A DNA stretch of 64,000 nucleotides from Chitinophagaceae bacterium (GCA_016720745.1 JADKKA010000001.1:310001-374000); one strand, 5' to 3'. Counted from the stretch's first letter, positions 9,429 to 18,568 are shown. Translations and numbers: made by a program. Notes: generated by a model not told the origin, from the sequence alone.

Positions 9429-11030
9429 CTACAGCACAATGTTCTGCACCAGGTGACTCTTACCCGGATAATCTGTATTAAAATGCAGCCCACGGCTTTC
9501 TTTACGGAAGGTAGCCCCTTTCACAATCAGGTATCCTACCGTAATCATATTCCTCAATTCCAGCAGCTGGGGCGAAAGTGTGGAGCTTTGGTACAACAAT
9601 TCCGTTTCCTCCCAAAGCAGATCGAGTCTTCGCATGGCTCTTTGTAAACGCACATCATTGCGGACAATCCCCACATAATCGCTCATCACCTGTTGTAATT
9701 CTTTCAGGCTTTGGGTAATCAGGATCATTTCCCGGGGCTCGGATGTACCTTTCGCATTCCAGTCTGGGATATCCGGTATAATGGAAATCTGTTCCAGTTT
9801 TTCAGTGATATCCAGGTAGCAGCGGTGGGCAAATACCATGGCTTCCAGCAATGAATTAGAAGCGAGACGGTTGGCGCCATGCAAACCGGTAGACGCACAT
9901 TCTCCGCAAGCATACAGATTACGGATACTGCTTCTTCCCCATTCATCCGTCTGAATCCCGCCGCAACTATAGTGTGCTGCCGGCGATACCGGAATCATGT
10001 GTTTGGTGATATCAATTCCAATACTCAGGCATTTCTCATAGATATTGGGGAAATGCTCTATAAATTTCTCCTTCCCAAAATGCCGGCAATCCAGCCACAC
10101 ATGTTCGGTACCGGTTTTTTTCATTTCACTATCAATCGCCCTTGCCACAATATCGCGGGGTGCCAGGTCTTTTCTTTCATCATATTTTTCCATAAAGGCT
10201 TCCCCGTTTTTATTGCGAAGAATACCTCCGTCACCCCGCACAGCTTCTGTAATCAGGAAGGCCTGGCCTTTTACACCGGGTTCATATAAAGCAGTGGGAT
10301 GAAACTGGATGAATTCCATATTCTCTACCCTTCCTTTTGCACGGTAAACCATGGCCACGCCATCACCGGTGGCAATAGAAGGGTTAGTGGTAGTCCGGTA
10401 AACCTGTCCGTTGCCACCCGTAGCCAGCAGGGTTACCCTGGCGAGTATTTTTTCAATTTTATTGTTCTGGAGATTCAATACATATACCCCATAACATTCT
10501 GTATCCGGAGTGGCTTTGTTCACGAGGTAACCCAAATGGTGCTGGGTCAGTATATCAATAACAAAACAATGCTTGATGAATTCTATATTTTTCTGATTAG
10601 CTACAGCTTCAATCAGGGCTCTTTCCATTTCTTTTCCCGTAACATCTTTATGATGCAGGATGCGGGACTCGGAATGTCCGCCTTCTTTGCCTCTCTTGTA
10701 ATCCCCATCTTTTTCCTTGTCAAACCGGGCTCCCCAGTCAATGATCTCCTGTACCCGGTCAGGCCCCTCTTTTACCACAATTTCCACCACTCTTTCGCTG
10801 CACAAACCATCACCGGCGATCAGGGTATCTTCAATATGTTTTTCAAAACTGTCATTCTCCATGTCATTGACCACTGCAATGCCACCCTGCGCATATTTGG
10901 TATTTGTTTCATCAGCTGTGGCCTTGGTCATCACCAGTACTTTCCGGTCTGGAAAATGTGCGGCTACTTTGAGCGCATAGGTCAGTCCCGCAATTCCCGA
11001 ACCGATCACTAAAAAATCTGTTTGCTGCAT
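9429..11030 (-). CDS. nadB: L-aspartate oxidase
   Basis: L-aspartate oxidase of 533 residues, the first step of de novo NAD synthesis: it oxidises L-aspartate to iminoaspartate, which NadA condenses with dihydroxyacetone phosphate. Visible are the FAD dinucleotide fold GSGIAG (10-15), TKYAQGGIAVV, RILHHKDVTGKEME, the substrate-loop region EFIQFHPTALYEPG, the HYSCGGIQTDEWGR segment and the C-terminal FAD motif GANRLASNSLLEA. It belongs to the flavoprotein subunit family of succinate dehydrogenase, but the short helical C-terminus (about 430-533) and the lack of sdh neighbours favour NadB. nadA and nadC are not in the window. It lies 33 bases after the lysoplasmalogenase gene and 9 bases before the acyltransferase. 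Confidence 0.93.
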   Translation of the reverse strand: MQQTDFLVIGSGIAGLTYALKVAAHFPDRKVLVMTKATADETNTKYAQGGIAVVNDMENDSFEKHIEDTLIAGDGLCSERVVEIVVKEGPDRVQEIIDWGARFDKEKDGDYKRGKEGGHSESRILHHKDVTGKEMERALIEAVANQKNIEFIKHCFVIDILTQHHLGYLVNKATPDTECYGVYVLNLQNNKIEKILARVTLLATGGNGQVYRTTTNPSIATGDGVAMVYRAKGRVENMEFIQFHPTALYEPGVKGQAFLITEAVRGDGGILRNKNGEAFMEKYDERKDLAPRDIVARAIDSEMKKTGTEHVWLDCRHFGKEKFIEHFPNIYEKCLSIGIDITKHMIPVSPAAHYSCGGIQTDEWGRSSIRNLYACGECASTGLHGANRLASNSLLEAMVFAHRCYLDITEKLEQISIIPDIPDWNAKGTSEPREMILITQSLKELQQVMSDYVGIVRNDVRLQRAMRRLDLLWEETELLYQSSTLSPQLLELRNMITVGYLIVKGATFRKESRGLHFNTDYPGKSHLVQNIVL

Positions 11031-11063
11031 AGCATTGTTATAAGAAGAAGTAATAGACTTTAA

Positions 11064-11741
11064 TTATTTTTTTCCGGCCTGTATATATTTCACAGCACCC
11101 TGTACAATCAGGTACTGTGCGAATCCATAGGTCAGCATGATGAACGTACCCGCCAGATCAAAAGGCATATAAAATTTATTGATGGCCAGAATGGAATCAG
11201 ACAGTACAAATAGCAGGGCCCCTGCAACCATTAACGGAGCTGCTTTTTTATTCCGGATATAAAAAATATGCAAAGCCAGCATCAGCATAAAACTGATGAT
11301 CAACCCGTATATCCTTACCGGCATCGCCATTTCCCCCAGATAGGGCGACAACCAGAACATCAGCCCTGCATAGTAAATGGTGACTGGCAATAGCAAAAGT
11401 GGCTTTGCCTTGATTCCTTCCTTCACACGGATGGCATGAAAGAAAAAAATGTAAAAAACATGCGCCAGTAAAAAGGCCGCCAGCCCAAAAAGGAAGAAAT
11501 CCGGAATTTTTTCCTGGAACATCAGCAACACATCACCTGCCAGGGAAAAAAACAGTGCCAGCAGGATCCATTTATTCAAGGGGCTGGACTGACTGTTAGT
11601 GCTGGCTGCAAAATAAATCATCAGCAAGGGCATCAGCGCTGGTTTGGAAACATACTGCATCCACTGATTTCCGGTTTCCATACCGGCAATATGTAGTGCC
11701 AGTGCACCAAAGAAAACGAATATGACAGGTTGTGACTTCAT
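11064..11741 (-). CDS. Lysoplasmalogenase-like membrane protein (YhhN/TMEM86 family)
   Basis: A 225-residue, very hydrophobic protein with about eight membrane segments spread along its whole length (for example LMPLLMIYFAAS, WILLALFFSLAGDVLLMF, LLLLPVTIYYAGLMFWL). The Asp of LAGDVLLMF and the segment ALLFVLSDSILAINKF are hallmarks of the YhhN/TMEM86 family, whose characterised members hydrolyse the vinyl-ether bond of lysoplasmalogens. Whether this bacterium makes plasmalogens cannot be judged here, so the activity is tentative. Its start overlaps the stop of ispG by 4 bases (ATGA), pointing to translational coupling in one operon. Confidence 0.8.
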   Translation of the reverse strand: MKSQPVIFVFFGALALHIAGMETGNQWMQYVSKPALMPLLMIYFAASTNSQSSPLNKWILLALFFSLAGDVLLMFQEKIPDFFLFGLAAFLLAHVFYIFFFHAIRVKEGIKAKPLLLLPVTIYYAGLMFWLSPYLGEMAMPVRIYGLIISFMLMLALHIFYIRNKKAAPLMVAGALLFVLSDSILAINKFYMPFDLAGTFIMLTYGFAQYLIVQGAVKYIQAGKK

Positions 11742-13750
11742 TCGTTGGATGAAGGGTTAATCCAGGCGCCGTTTTCCCTGAGTAACTCAATCAGTTCATT
11801 GACGGCAATATCACTGCTCACATTTTTCTTAATGACTTCTTTGCCTTTATACAGTGTAATTTTCCCCGGTCCGCTGCCTACATAACCAAAATCAGCATCT
11901 GCCATTTCACCCGGGCCATTGACAATACAACCCATGATGGCAATTTTTACTCCTTTGAGATGATGCGTAACGGCCCTGATTTTTGCTGTTGTTTCCTGCA
12001 AGTCAAAAAGGGTTCTTCCACAACTCGGGCAACTGATATATTCTGTTTTGGAAATCCGGGTTCTGGTGGCCTGTAGTATACTAAAGGCCGTGTTATTAGT
12101 AAACTGGTATATATCATTTACCGGCAGGTAGGTTCGTCCTTTTGCCTTCACCGTATCCATGGCTGCCTTGCTGCTGTACCCCAAACAAATTCCATCTCCC
12201 ATACCATCCAGTAAGAGCGCACCGGTTTCCCCCGCAAAATGAATCAGGTGCTCATCCGGTGTATACCAACTGCTATCCGTCATCAGTACAACAGGATTTT
12301 GAATATCCCGGTCCATGAATTCAATCAGCATCCGTCTGACAGATTGCATGGCATTTCTGTTTGTAGAGCTGAGGCAGAATACGACCGATTCATCTTTCCC
12401 TAATAATTCCGGTACGGAATAATCAGCAGGAGGCTGGCCATCATTATAGCAATCGATCATTACAAAATTAAGCTGTTCACTTTTTTGTTCTGCTTCCAGA
12501 TAACCTTTCTCACTATAGATGGGGAAATATTTTTTGGCATCAGCCGCTTCCTGCCAGGTGGCGGGATACACAATCACTTTCAGGGTACCGGGTAAGGAAA
12601 AAGGAAGCAATTGGTGACCTGTAAAAATATAATCAGCTGCTCCGTCACTGATATTCCATTTGTCTGTTACGGGATTATAATCATACCCCACACTGCGCAG
12701 GTGTTCGGGACCAATTTCTTCGATCCGGCTCAGGTCGGCAATTACAACCGGTACCTGTTTCCCACCGATATTATCTACCGGGAAGCTTATTCTTCTTTTA
12801 TATTCGAAGGGGTTGTATGGAATTTTGGTAATGGGTTCCAGGCTCGCATAGGTGGAATGGCCTGTGCCCTGTTCATATCTCTGCACCAGGTCTTTACAAA
12901 CCGGAATTTCAAATTCAGGATCTTCCGTAAGAGATACCCGTATAGTATCCCCAATTCCGTCTTCCAGCAGGGTGCCGATGCCAACAGCCGATTTGATCCG
13001 GCCATCTTCCCCATCACCGGCCTCTGTAACACCCAGGTGCAGGGGATAGATTTCACCAAACTCATCCTGCATGGTTTTGATCAGTAAGCGGTAAGCCTGT
13101 ACCATTACCTGCGGGTTACTGCTTTTCATGCTCAGAATAATATTGTGATAGGACTCTCCCCTGGCAATGCGCAGAAACTCCATGGCACTTTCCACCATCC
13201 CCATGGGCGAATCACCATATCGGCTCATGATCCTGTCGCTCAGGGATCCATGGTTGGTACCAATCCGCATCGCAGTTCCGTATTCTTTGCAAATTTTCAC
13301 CAGCGGTGTAAACCGTTCGCGGATCCTATCAATTTCAGCAGCATACTCGGCATCGGTGTATTCCAGTTGCTCAAATTTCTTTTTGTCTACATAATTCCCT
13401 GGATTCACCCTCACTTTTTCAATGATCCTGGCAGCAATTTCTGCCGCATTGGGTGTGAAATGTATATCGGCAATGATGGGTGTTTGGAATCCCCGTTCCC
13501 TGATGCCGTTTTTGATCGCCAGCAGGTTTTCTGCTTCTTTTTTTGAAGGGGCCGTAATCCGGATCAACTCGGCCCCGGCTTCAATACAACGGATACTTTG
13601 TTCGATGGTGGCCAGGGTGTCCATGGTATCGGTGGTGGTCATGGTTTGCACCCGGATGGGATGCAGATTTCCCAGCAGGAGTCCGCCGATATTTACTTCC
13701 CTTGTTCTGAGCCTTTGATAAGCTGTAAGTGCAGCACAATAGGATTGCAT
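11738..13750 (-). CDS. ispG: 4-hydroxy-3-methylbut-2-enyl-diphosphate synthase (long form)
   Basis: IspG (GcpE), the next-to-last enzyme of the MEP isoprenoid pathway, which turns MEcPP into HMBPP with a [4Fe-4S] cluster. At 670 residues it is the long form with a central insertion between the N-terminal TIM barrel (about 1-290) and the C-terminal Fe-S domain (about 550-670), as in plants and this phylum; proteobacterial enzymes have about 370 residues. Cluster ligands are C574 and C577 (CPSC), C608 (MGCIVNGPGE) and probably E615. The start MQSYCAALTAYQRLRTREV fits the family. A TAGATTTG promoter core lies only 4 bases upstream of the ATG. It leads an operon with lysoplasmalogenase, nadB and an acyltransferase. 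Confidence 0.94.
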   Translation of the reverse strand: MQSYCAALTAYQRLRTREVNIGGLLLGNLHPIRVQTMTTTDTMDTLATIEQSIRCIEAGAELIRITAPSKKEAENLLAIKNGIRERGFQTPIIADIHFTPNAAEIAARIIEKVRVNPGNYVDKKKFEQLEYTDAEYAAEIDRIRERFTPLVKICKEYGTAMRIGTNHGSLSDRIMSRYGDSPMGMVESAMEFLRIARGESYHNIILSMKSSNPQVMVQAYRLLIKTMQDEFGEIYPLHLGVTEAGDGEDGRIKSAVGIGTLLEDGIGDTIRVSLTEDPEFEIPVCKDLVQRYEQGTGHSTYASLEPITKIPYNPFEYKRRISFPVDNIGGKQVPVVIADLSRIEEIGPEHLRSVGYDYNPVTDKWNISDGAADYIFTGHQLLPFSLPGTLKVIVYPATWQEAADAKKYFPIYSEKGYLEAEQKSEQLNFVMIDCYNDGQPPADYSVPELLGKDESVVFCLSSTNRNAMQSVRRMLIEFMDRDIQNPVVLMTDSSWYTPDEHLIHFAGETGALLLDGMGDGICLGYSSKAAMDTVKAKGRTYLPVNDIYQFTNNTAFSILQATRTRISKTEYISCPSCGRTLFDLQETTAKIRAVTHHLKGVKIAIMGCIVNGPGEMADADFGYVGSGPGKITLYKGKEVIKKNVSSDIAVNELIELLRENGAWINPSSNE

Positions 13751-13754
13751 AACG

Positions 13755-13762
13755 CAAATCTA
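13755..13762 (-). promoter_or_regulatory. Candidate -7 promoter element of ispG
   Basis: Read on the minus strand, TAGATTTG matches the Bacteroidota -7 consensus TAnnTTTG. It ends 4 bases before the ispG ATG, so the transcript would be leaderless or nearly so. No clear -33 TTTG was found at the expected spacing. Confidence 0.4.
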
Positions 13763-13783
13763 ACAACAATGGAGCAGCATTGT

Positions 13784-14413
13784 TTACCAATCTTTGGGAC
13801 GGGAACCACCCTCGCCGGCCTTATCACGTTGCAGGCGCTGCTGTACTTCTTTTTCTTTTTGCTGGAGTAATTTGAGTCGCTGTTCCGTTTCTTTCTGACT
13901 CATACGGGACTGAGGCTGCTTTTGCTGTTTTGGATCCTGTTTTTTCTTGTCCTGTTTATTATCTTTTTTGGGAGCTGCATTTTTTTTCCGAAGTTCCAGG
14001 AGGGCTTTTTGCAGGTTTTCCCTTGCCTGCTTATCTGAAGGGTCCAGCCGGATCGCATTCTTGTAAGCCTCAATACTTTCTTCCAGATTTTTCTGCTGGC
14101 TCAGGATAACACCCTTATTATAAAATGATTTGGCGCGGATATCCTTTTCCCGGGCATCCCTGGTCAGGGCGGTAAACATTTGGACCGCCTCCACTTTTTG
14201 ATCCAGCTTGTATTGCGTATTGGCGAGGTTGAATTTTGCGGTTTTACTGGAAGGATCTGCGGCCATTGCTTTTTGGTAGGCATCAGCGGCTCTGCTGTAT
14301 TCATTGTTTTTATAATATCCATTGCCCTCTTCAATGTCCATTACTACCTGCTGCGAACAGAGGTTTTGGCTGCAGGCAATAAGTAAAATAGAAACGATGA
14401 TCAGTTGTTTCAT
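13784..14413 (-). CDS. TPR protein of a Bat (aerotolerance-type) operon, BatC-like
   Basis: A 209-residue protein with signal peptide MKQLIIVSILLIACSQNLC, about three tetratricopeptide repeats (residues 25-135; for example YYKNNEYSRAADAYQKAMAA and AIRLDPSDKQARENLQKALL) and a long Lys/Gln-rich tail (about 140-209). Secreted TPR proteins directly after a VWA membrane protein are typical of the BatC position in Bacteroidota bat operons, linked to stress tolerance and envelope function. Its start overlaps the VWA gene stop by 4 bases. Only one VWA gene is present and no BatD-like gene follows; the next gene is ispG. The tail is low-complexity and may bind acidic partners, which is inference. Confidence 0.8.
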   Translation of the reverse strand: MKQLIIVSILLIACSQNLCSQQVVMDIEEGNGYYKNNEYSRAADAYQKAMAADPSSKTAKFNLANTQYKLDQKVEAVQMFTALTRDAREKDIRAKSFYNKGVILSQQKNLEESIEAYKNAIRLDPSDKQARENLQKALLELRKKNAAPKKDNKQDKKKQDPKQQKQPQSRMSQKETEQRLKLLQQKEKEVQQRLQRDKAGEGGSRPKDW

Positions 14414-15411
14414 GCCAGCACCCTCCTTTTTCCTTTTACAAATGGTTCCACCAGCAATAATAAAAGCATGGCAGCGGCCAGCCAGATAAAAAAACCCTGG
14501 AACTGAAGTTGTGACTGATCACTAAAAGCCTTTTTTTCAATCTGGCTCAGTTGTGATTTTACCGCATTTACGGCCGGTTCTGTACCCTGCAAATTCAGGT
14601 AAAGTCCGTTGGTGGTAGTCGCAAGTTCTTTTAACAGGTCTTCGTTCAGTTTTGAGATGATGGTATTACCGGATGCATCCTTTTTATCCAATCCGGTGAG
14701 GGGGTCAGGAATCACCGAGCCTTCTGCAGATCCCACTCCGATAGTAATGAGCATGACGCCCTGACTGGCCAGTTCTTTTGCCTTTTTTCCTGCATCCGGA
14801 TCGTGATCCTCTCCATCGGAAATCAACAAAATGGATTTGAATCTTTTTTCACCGCTGCTGAAAGCCCGGCTGGCCATGTCCATGGCTTCGCTGATCACGG
14901 TACCCTGTCCGGGTATGGCTTCCGGACCTGCTGCACTTACAAAAAGTTTGGCTGCGCCATGATCAGTAGTGAGCGGCATCTGCATATAAGCTTTACCTGC
15001 AAAAAGGACCAGGGCGATCCGGTCATCGGGCATGACGTCAATCAGTTTACTGATAAACTGTTTGGCTTTTTCCAGCCGGCTGGGACTGATATCGGCTGCG
15101 AGCATACTTTTACTTACATCCAGCGCAATGGTCAGGTCGATTCCTTTCCTTTGCTGCTTTTCTTGTCCGCTGATTTTCCCGGGATTCATGGCTGCCAGTA
15201 TACCGACAGTGATGGCCAGGAACAGCAGGAAATATTTCAGGTAAAAGCGGGTGGGAGAATAGCTTGCAGTTAGTAGTTGCAATAACCGGAGCTCACCTGT
15301 TTTCCGCAGGGTTCTTTTCTTCCAAATAAGATAAATGCCGAATAAAAGGAGCAATGCCAGCAAAATCAGCCAGGGCCAGCGCAGGTTTTTATATTGAAAA
15401 GTCAGGTCCAA
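14410..15411 (-). CDS. VWA-domain membrane protein (BatA/BatB-like)
   Basis: A 333-residue protein with two N-terminal membrane segments (about 12-30 and 58-75), a von Willebrand factor A domain (about 90-285) and a C-terminal membrane helix (about 309-328). The metal-ion-dependent adhesion site is intact: DVSKS at 98-102 (DxSxS), a Thr in MPLTTDHGAA, and an Asp in LLISDGEDHD. This layout is that of BatA and BatB, membrane VWA proteins that work with MoxR ATPases and TPR proteins in Bacteroidota. It is coupled to the downstream TPR gene by a 4-base overlap. No MoxR ATPase or DUF58 gene is visible, so the operon is incomplete here. Confidence 0.85.
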   Translation of the reverse strand: MDLTFQYKNLRWPWLILLALLLLFGIYLIWKKRTLRKTGELRLLQLLTASYSPTRFYLKYFLLFLAITVGILAAMNPGKISGQEKQQRKGIDLTIALDVSKSMLAADISPSRLEKAKQFISKLIDVMPDDRIALVLFAGKAYMQMPLTTDHGAAKLFVSAAGPEAIPGQGTVISEAMDMASRAFSSGEKRFKSILLISDGEDHDPDAGKKAKELASQGVMLITIGVGSAEGSVIPDPLTGLDKKDASGNTIISKLNEDLLKELATTTNGLYLNLQGTEPAVNAVKSQLSQIEKKAFSDQSQLQFQGFFIWLAAAMLLLLLVEPFVKGKRRVLA

Positions 15412-15451
15412 TCCGTTAGATATATCAAGTTTTGAACCAAAAGGAGCCGGC

Positions 15452-16276
15452 TTACATTTTTCCTTCGAAAAAGCCTAGTTGTTTCAGAATATCAGTGAGG
15501 ATTTTCATACGTATTTTAAACATATCAAAGTCCCGGTCAGGCGATTCCAGATTCAGCACAAAAAAATACGGGTGTTTGTTTTCTTCGATCCAGCCCAGTA
15601 CCCAACCCAGCGCATGTCCATTTTCGGTAAATCCCCATCCGGTTTTATATCCCATCCGGTAATTGGCATTGTCTTCAAAAAGCATGGCCCGCTTCACCAT
15701 TTCCTGGTATGTTTTGAAAAAAGGCAATTGATCAAAATACAGGCGTTTCATTAATCCCAGTTGCTGATCCGGGGTCACTTTTAATGAATTATCGAGCCAG
15801 AAACTGTCAACGCTGCTTCGGATTTTCACCTGTTCGGTGGCTTCTTTCACGCCGTACTTCAGACTGTCGAGCCAGAACTGCATGGTATCTTTTCCAATTC
15901 TTCTGGCCACTTCCTGGTAATAATTAACTGCGGACACCCGGAAGGCTTCGTACATGGTCAGGTCCTTGTTCCATTCTTCCCGGAACCTTTTGACACCGTC
16001 CCAGGGAATCACCATACTGTCGTTTACAATTTTACCGGTTTGCAGTCCGATCAGGGAGTTCACGATTTTAAAAGTAGAGGCCGGAAGATAGCTGCTATCG
16101 CGATAACGCCCCAGGTTATACACTGTAAATTTCCCGGTGGCATTATTCATCAGGGCAAAACAGCCTTCTGCTTTGTGTTCATCAAAATATTTCTTCAGGC
16201 TTTTGTCCTGCTTCACATTATTCTGACCGCAGGAAAAAAGGAATGTAGCTAACAGGAAATAACTGACCAGTCTCAT
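15452..16276 (-). CDS. Class D (OXA-type) beta-lactamase lipoprotein
   Basis: A 274-residue serine beta-lactamase-fold protein. The N-terminus MRLVSYFLLATFLFSC is a lipoprotein signal with the lipid-modified Cys at 16. Class D motifs: S67-T-F-K70 (nucleophile and the lysine normally carboxylated), S115-A-V117, W160 in the omega-like loop and K211-T-G213. The usual YGN motif reads YGV (141-143), so its Asn is replaced. The GWVLGWIEEN segment after KTG is also typical. It would hydrolyse or bind penicillins at the periplasmic side of a membrane. It is a chromosomal gene 41 bases upstream of the Bat VWA gene, with no mobile element nearby. Alternative: a BlaR-type sensor domain, but no membrane sensor part is present. 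Confidence 0.87.
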   Translation of the reverse strand: MRLVSYFLLATFLFSCGQNNVKQDKSLKKYFDEHKAEGCFALMNNATGKFTVYNLGRYRDSSYLPASTFKIVNSLIGLQTGKIVNDSMVIPWDGVKRFREEWNKDLTMYEAFRVSAVNYYQEVARRIGKDTMQFWLDSLKYGVKEATEQVKIRSSVDSFWLDNSLKVTPDQQLGLMKRLYFDQLPFFKTYQEMVKRAMLFEDNANYRMGYKTGWGFTENGHALGWVLGWIEENKHPYFFVLNLESPDRDFDMFKIRMKILTDILKQLGFFEGKM

Positions 16277-16310
16277 CTTTTCAATTTGCGCAAAAATACG
16301 TCACCTTAAC

Positions 16311-16838
16311 TCAGTTCTCCTTTCTTAATTCAGCTTTTTGATAACTGGCAACTTTATAGCTGTTGACGACCGGGCTGTCCTCTGTTCCCTTTCCTGTACT
16401 GTGAAGCGTATGCGCCCCAACATTAAGAAACTCAATCATCAGCCGGTTGCCTTCCAGCCAGTATTGATTAATAATGGTTGACTGCTGTACCGTAAAGGCT
16501 CCACAGAGCCTGTTTCCAATCAGGAACTGATCCAGCAGGATCCCGTTTTTCTCGTCAACAACCCAGTGGCCTTTGGCAGGATCCACCGGTTTGAGCAGGT
16601 AGGGCCGGTTATCTTCTCCGGCTGAACCATATATAATTTGCCAGGTATAAGTATTGATGCTGTCGGCAGGATGTATTCGTAGTTGAACGGGTACGCGGGT
16701 TGTATCCGTTTTTCCGCTCCGCATCCAGATCAGCTCGCCTTTCCAGTTACCCACCCAGTCTTTTGGAAATGCTGATTGTTGTGCAAAGGAAACTTCACAA
16801 AATAGCAGGGTGGTCAAAAAAAGGAGGGAGAATTTCAT
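16311..16838 (-). CDS. Secreted protein of unknown function
   Basis: A 175-residue protein starting MKFSLLFLTTLLFCEVSFAQQ, a clear signal peptide cut after about residue 20. I chose the ATG at 16838 over one 33 bases upstream because the upstream extension (MRWFFYIWENH) would bury the signal peptide. The mature part has WVGNWKGELIW near its start and alternating beta-type sequence (RLCGAFTVQQSTIINQYWLEG, RLMIEFLN), as in small lipocalin-like or beta-barrel proteins. I do not recognise the family. It lies 34 bases from the beta-lactamase gene on the same strand and may be co-transcribed with it. Confidence 0.75.
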   Translation of the reverse strand: MKFSLLFLTTLLFCEVSFAQQSAFPKDWVGNWKGELIWMRSGKTDTTRVPVQLRIHPADSINTYTWQIIYGSAGEDNRPYLLKPVDPAKGHWVVDEKNGILLDQFLIGNRLCGAFTVQQSTIINQYWLEGNRLMIEFLNVGAHTLHSTGKGTEDSPVVNSYKVASYQKAELRKEN

Positions 16839-16855
16839 GTGGTTTTCCCAAATGT

Positions 16856-16886
16856 AAAAAAACCACCTCAAATGAATGAGATGGCC
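16856..16886 (-). terminator. Rho-independent terminator of the first tandem secreted paralog
   Basis: CCATCTCA pairs with TGAGGTGG (one G-T pair; plus-strand arms 16863-16870 and 16877-16884) over a 6-base loop, followed on the minus strand by seven T (16856-16862). Confidence 0.8.
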
Positions 16887-16916
16887 TTTTACCGTCCTGA
16901 ACTGAAAATATTTTTA

Positions 16917-18389
16917 TTACTGCTTGATAATTCTTTGCTGAGCTACCTGGTCTCCGCAGCTTACGCGGGCAACGTACATACCGGGAGCGAGTGTGGCAAT
17001 TGAAATCACTTCTGTCTGATTGCTGCTGTTCGCCTGTACTCTTTTTACGATCTGTCCTGAAAGGCTGATCAGTTCATACTGCACTTTCTTAGTCTGCCAG
17101 TCTGCCGGGATACTGATTCTGAGTTCAGTAGTGGCCGGGTTGGGGAATGACTGGATGGTCATGTTCTTCTCTGTCATTTTACCGATCCGGATAATGCGGG
17201 TATCAGAGTATTCAGTCATCCCGTCAATATCCACTGTTCTCAACCGGTACCAGATCACAGCAGCAGAAACAGTTTGCAGGTTATCTGAAAAATTGTAGTG
17301 GAGTGTTTCAGTTGAATTTCCTGCGGCGAATACCATTCCTGCATCGGAGAAATTAACACCATCCAGGCTTCTTTCCACTACAAAATGGCTGGCGTTGATC
17401 TCGGTGGCGGTGGACCACCTGAGATCTGTTTTGTTGTTGTTCAATGTGGCTGTAAAAGAGGATAACTTAACGGGTACGGGTAAAGCGGAAGAAGAACCAA
17501 CAGAAACACCAATCATCCAGAGGTCGCCAGGGTGCATGGAACTGCTGCTCCATCTTGTATTTCCGCCATCTCCGCGAACATATACTTTGAATTTGATCTG
17601 AGATACAAAACCAGTGGCTTTTACTGAACCGGTGGCTGCACCTGAACCTGTTGTTGAATTTGGACTGGGCGCATTATTCAGGATTTTATTTGAAGTCACC
17701 TGCAGTTCAGATGAACCTGAGATTTTCTGCAATGTTACACCGGCACTGGCTAACTCCAGTTCTGTAGAAAAGCCGAGCGTGTTTCCTGAAGATGTAAAAT
17801 AACCACCCAAGCCAACCAACTGGATCACCGGATTAATTACAGGTACGCTGAAAGTGATCGTGATATCACCGTAGTAATAACGGCTATTGGTGACAGCAGC
17901 ACTATGATACAGCGGGCGAACTGAACTAAATACAGTAACGGCCCTGTTGGTAGCGATATCGATCCCAGTACCTGCAGTACCATTGGCTACTGAGGTAAAA
18001 TTGTTATTCGCCGGAGTGGAGATCAGACTCATCTTTTCAAAAACGGAAACACTTGCCGCATCGGTCGCTGCATTATTAATATTTGCACCAAAGCTCAAAC
18101 CGGTACCCGTTGCAATTTCAGAAGTGGGTACACTGGTATATTGCTGGTTGCTGAAAGAAAACGTAGTAGTAACAACAGGCAGAAAAGGAATAAAAGAAGT
18201 ACCTACAGGGTTATTGATATTCGCCTGGAAGCTGATGGCCTGGCTGGCAACAGTGGCGCCACTAGTGGAAGGATTACCTGCTCCTGCAGTAAACTCTAGG
18301 GATGACAACTGCGCATTTGTAATTGCTGGTAAAATCACCATCAGCAAAGCGGCCAGTACATTGTTCAGTCGGAGTAAAGTTGTTTTCAT
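16917..18389 (-). CDS. Secreted protein with Por sorting tail, tandem paralog 1
   Basis: A 490-residue protein from the ATG at 18389 (MKTTLLRLNNVLAALLMVIL), with signal peptide to about residue 27. The start is chosen because CCTGAAAACG before the ATG is shared by all three paralogs. The N-terminal part (about 30-300) is Ser/Thr/Asn-rich beta sequence of unknown function. It is followed by the linker module LPVPVKLSSFTATLNNNKTDLRW and SHFVVERSLDGVNFSDAG, and a type A sorting tail with FPNPATTELRISIP ending VAQQRIIKQ. Predicted route: Sec, then the Por system to the surface. The N-terminal region differs in sequence and length from paralogs 2 and 3, while the last 200 residues are very similar. 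Its own promoter, leader and terminator are present. Confidence 0.88.
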   Translation of the reverse strand: MKTTLLRLNNVLAALLMVILPAITNAQLSSLEFTAGAGNPSTSGATVASQAISFQANINNPVGTSFIPFLPVVTTTFSFSNQQYTSVPTSEIATGTGLSFGANINNAATDAASVSVFEKMSLISTPANNNFTSVANGTAGTGIDIATNRAVTVFSSVRPLYHSAAVTNSRYYYGDITITFSVPVINPVIQLVGLGGYFTSSGNTLGFSTELELASAGVTLQKISGSSELQVTSNKILNNAPSPNSTTGSGAATGSVKATGFVSQIKFKVYVRGDGGNTRWSSSSMHPGDLWMIGVSVGSSSALPVPVKLSSFTATLNNNKTDLRWSTATEINASHFVVERSLDGVNFSDAGMVFAAGNSTETLHYNFSDNLQTVSAAVIWYRLRTVDIDGMTEYSDTRIIRIGKMTEKNMTIQSFPNPATTELRISIPADWQTKKVQYELISLSGQIVKRVQANSSNQTEVISIATLAPGMYVARVSCGDQVAQQRIIKQ

Positions 18390-18568
18390 CGTTTTCAGGT
18401 TTGGGTACATGTTGTTAGCTGTTCTGTTGCTGAACTTTACCACGATTACAATGAAACCGACTTGACAGGTGTAAACCGGGCAGGAGTAAATTCCCGGGTA
18501 GAGATAGTTGTTTTACAGGTCGGATTGCGTTGTTTTCGTAGGATTCGTTCGATTCTGAGACAAACATA
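18390..18568 (-). promoter_or_regulatory. Long 5' leader of tandem paralog 1, shared with paralogs 2 and 3
   Basis: About 160-170 bases between the predicted start site and the ATG. Blocks shared with the two other leaders are CAGAATCGAACGAATCCTA just after the promoter, AAAACAACG.AATCCGAC, CGGTTTCATTG near the middle and CCTGAAAACG before the ATG. The sequence between blocks differs. From the left end of the -7 core to the ATG is 172 bases, against 173 in the other two. Confidence 0.65.

Noticed and set aside
10299..11012. 237-residue plus-strand frame antisense to nadB
   Set aside because: It is the shadow of a well-conserved gene and has no recognisable protein features.
18390..18443. Earlier starts (18443 or 18410) for tandem paralog 1
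   Set aside because: They add residues before a good signal peptide, and the CCTGAAAACG block before the ATG at 18389 is conserved in the other paralogs.
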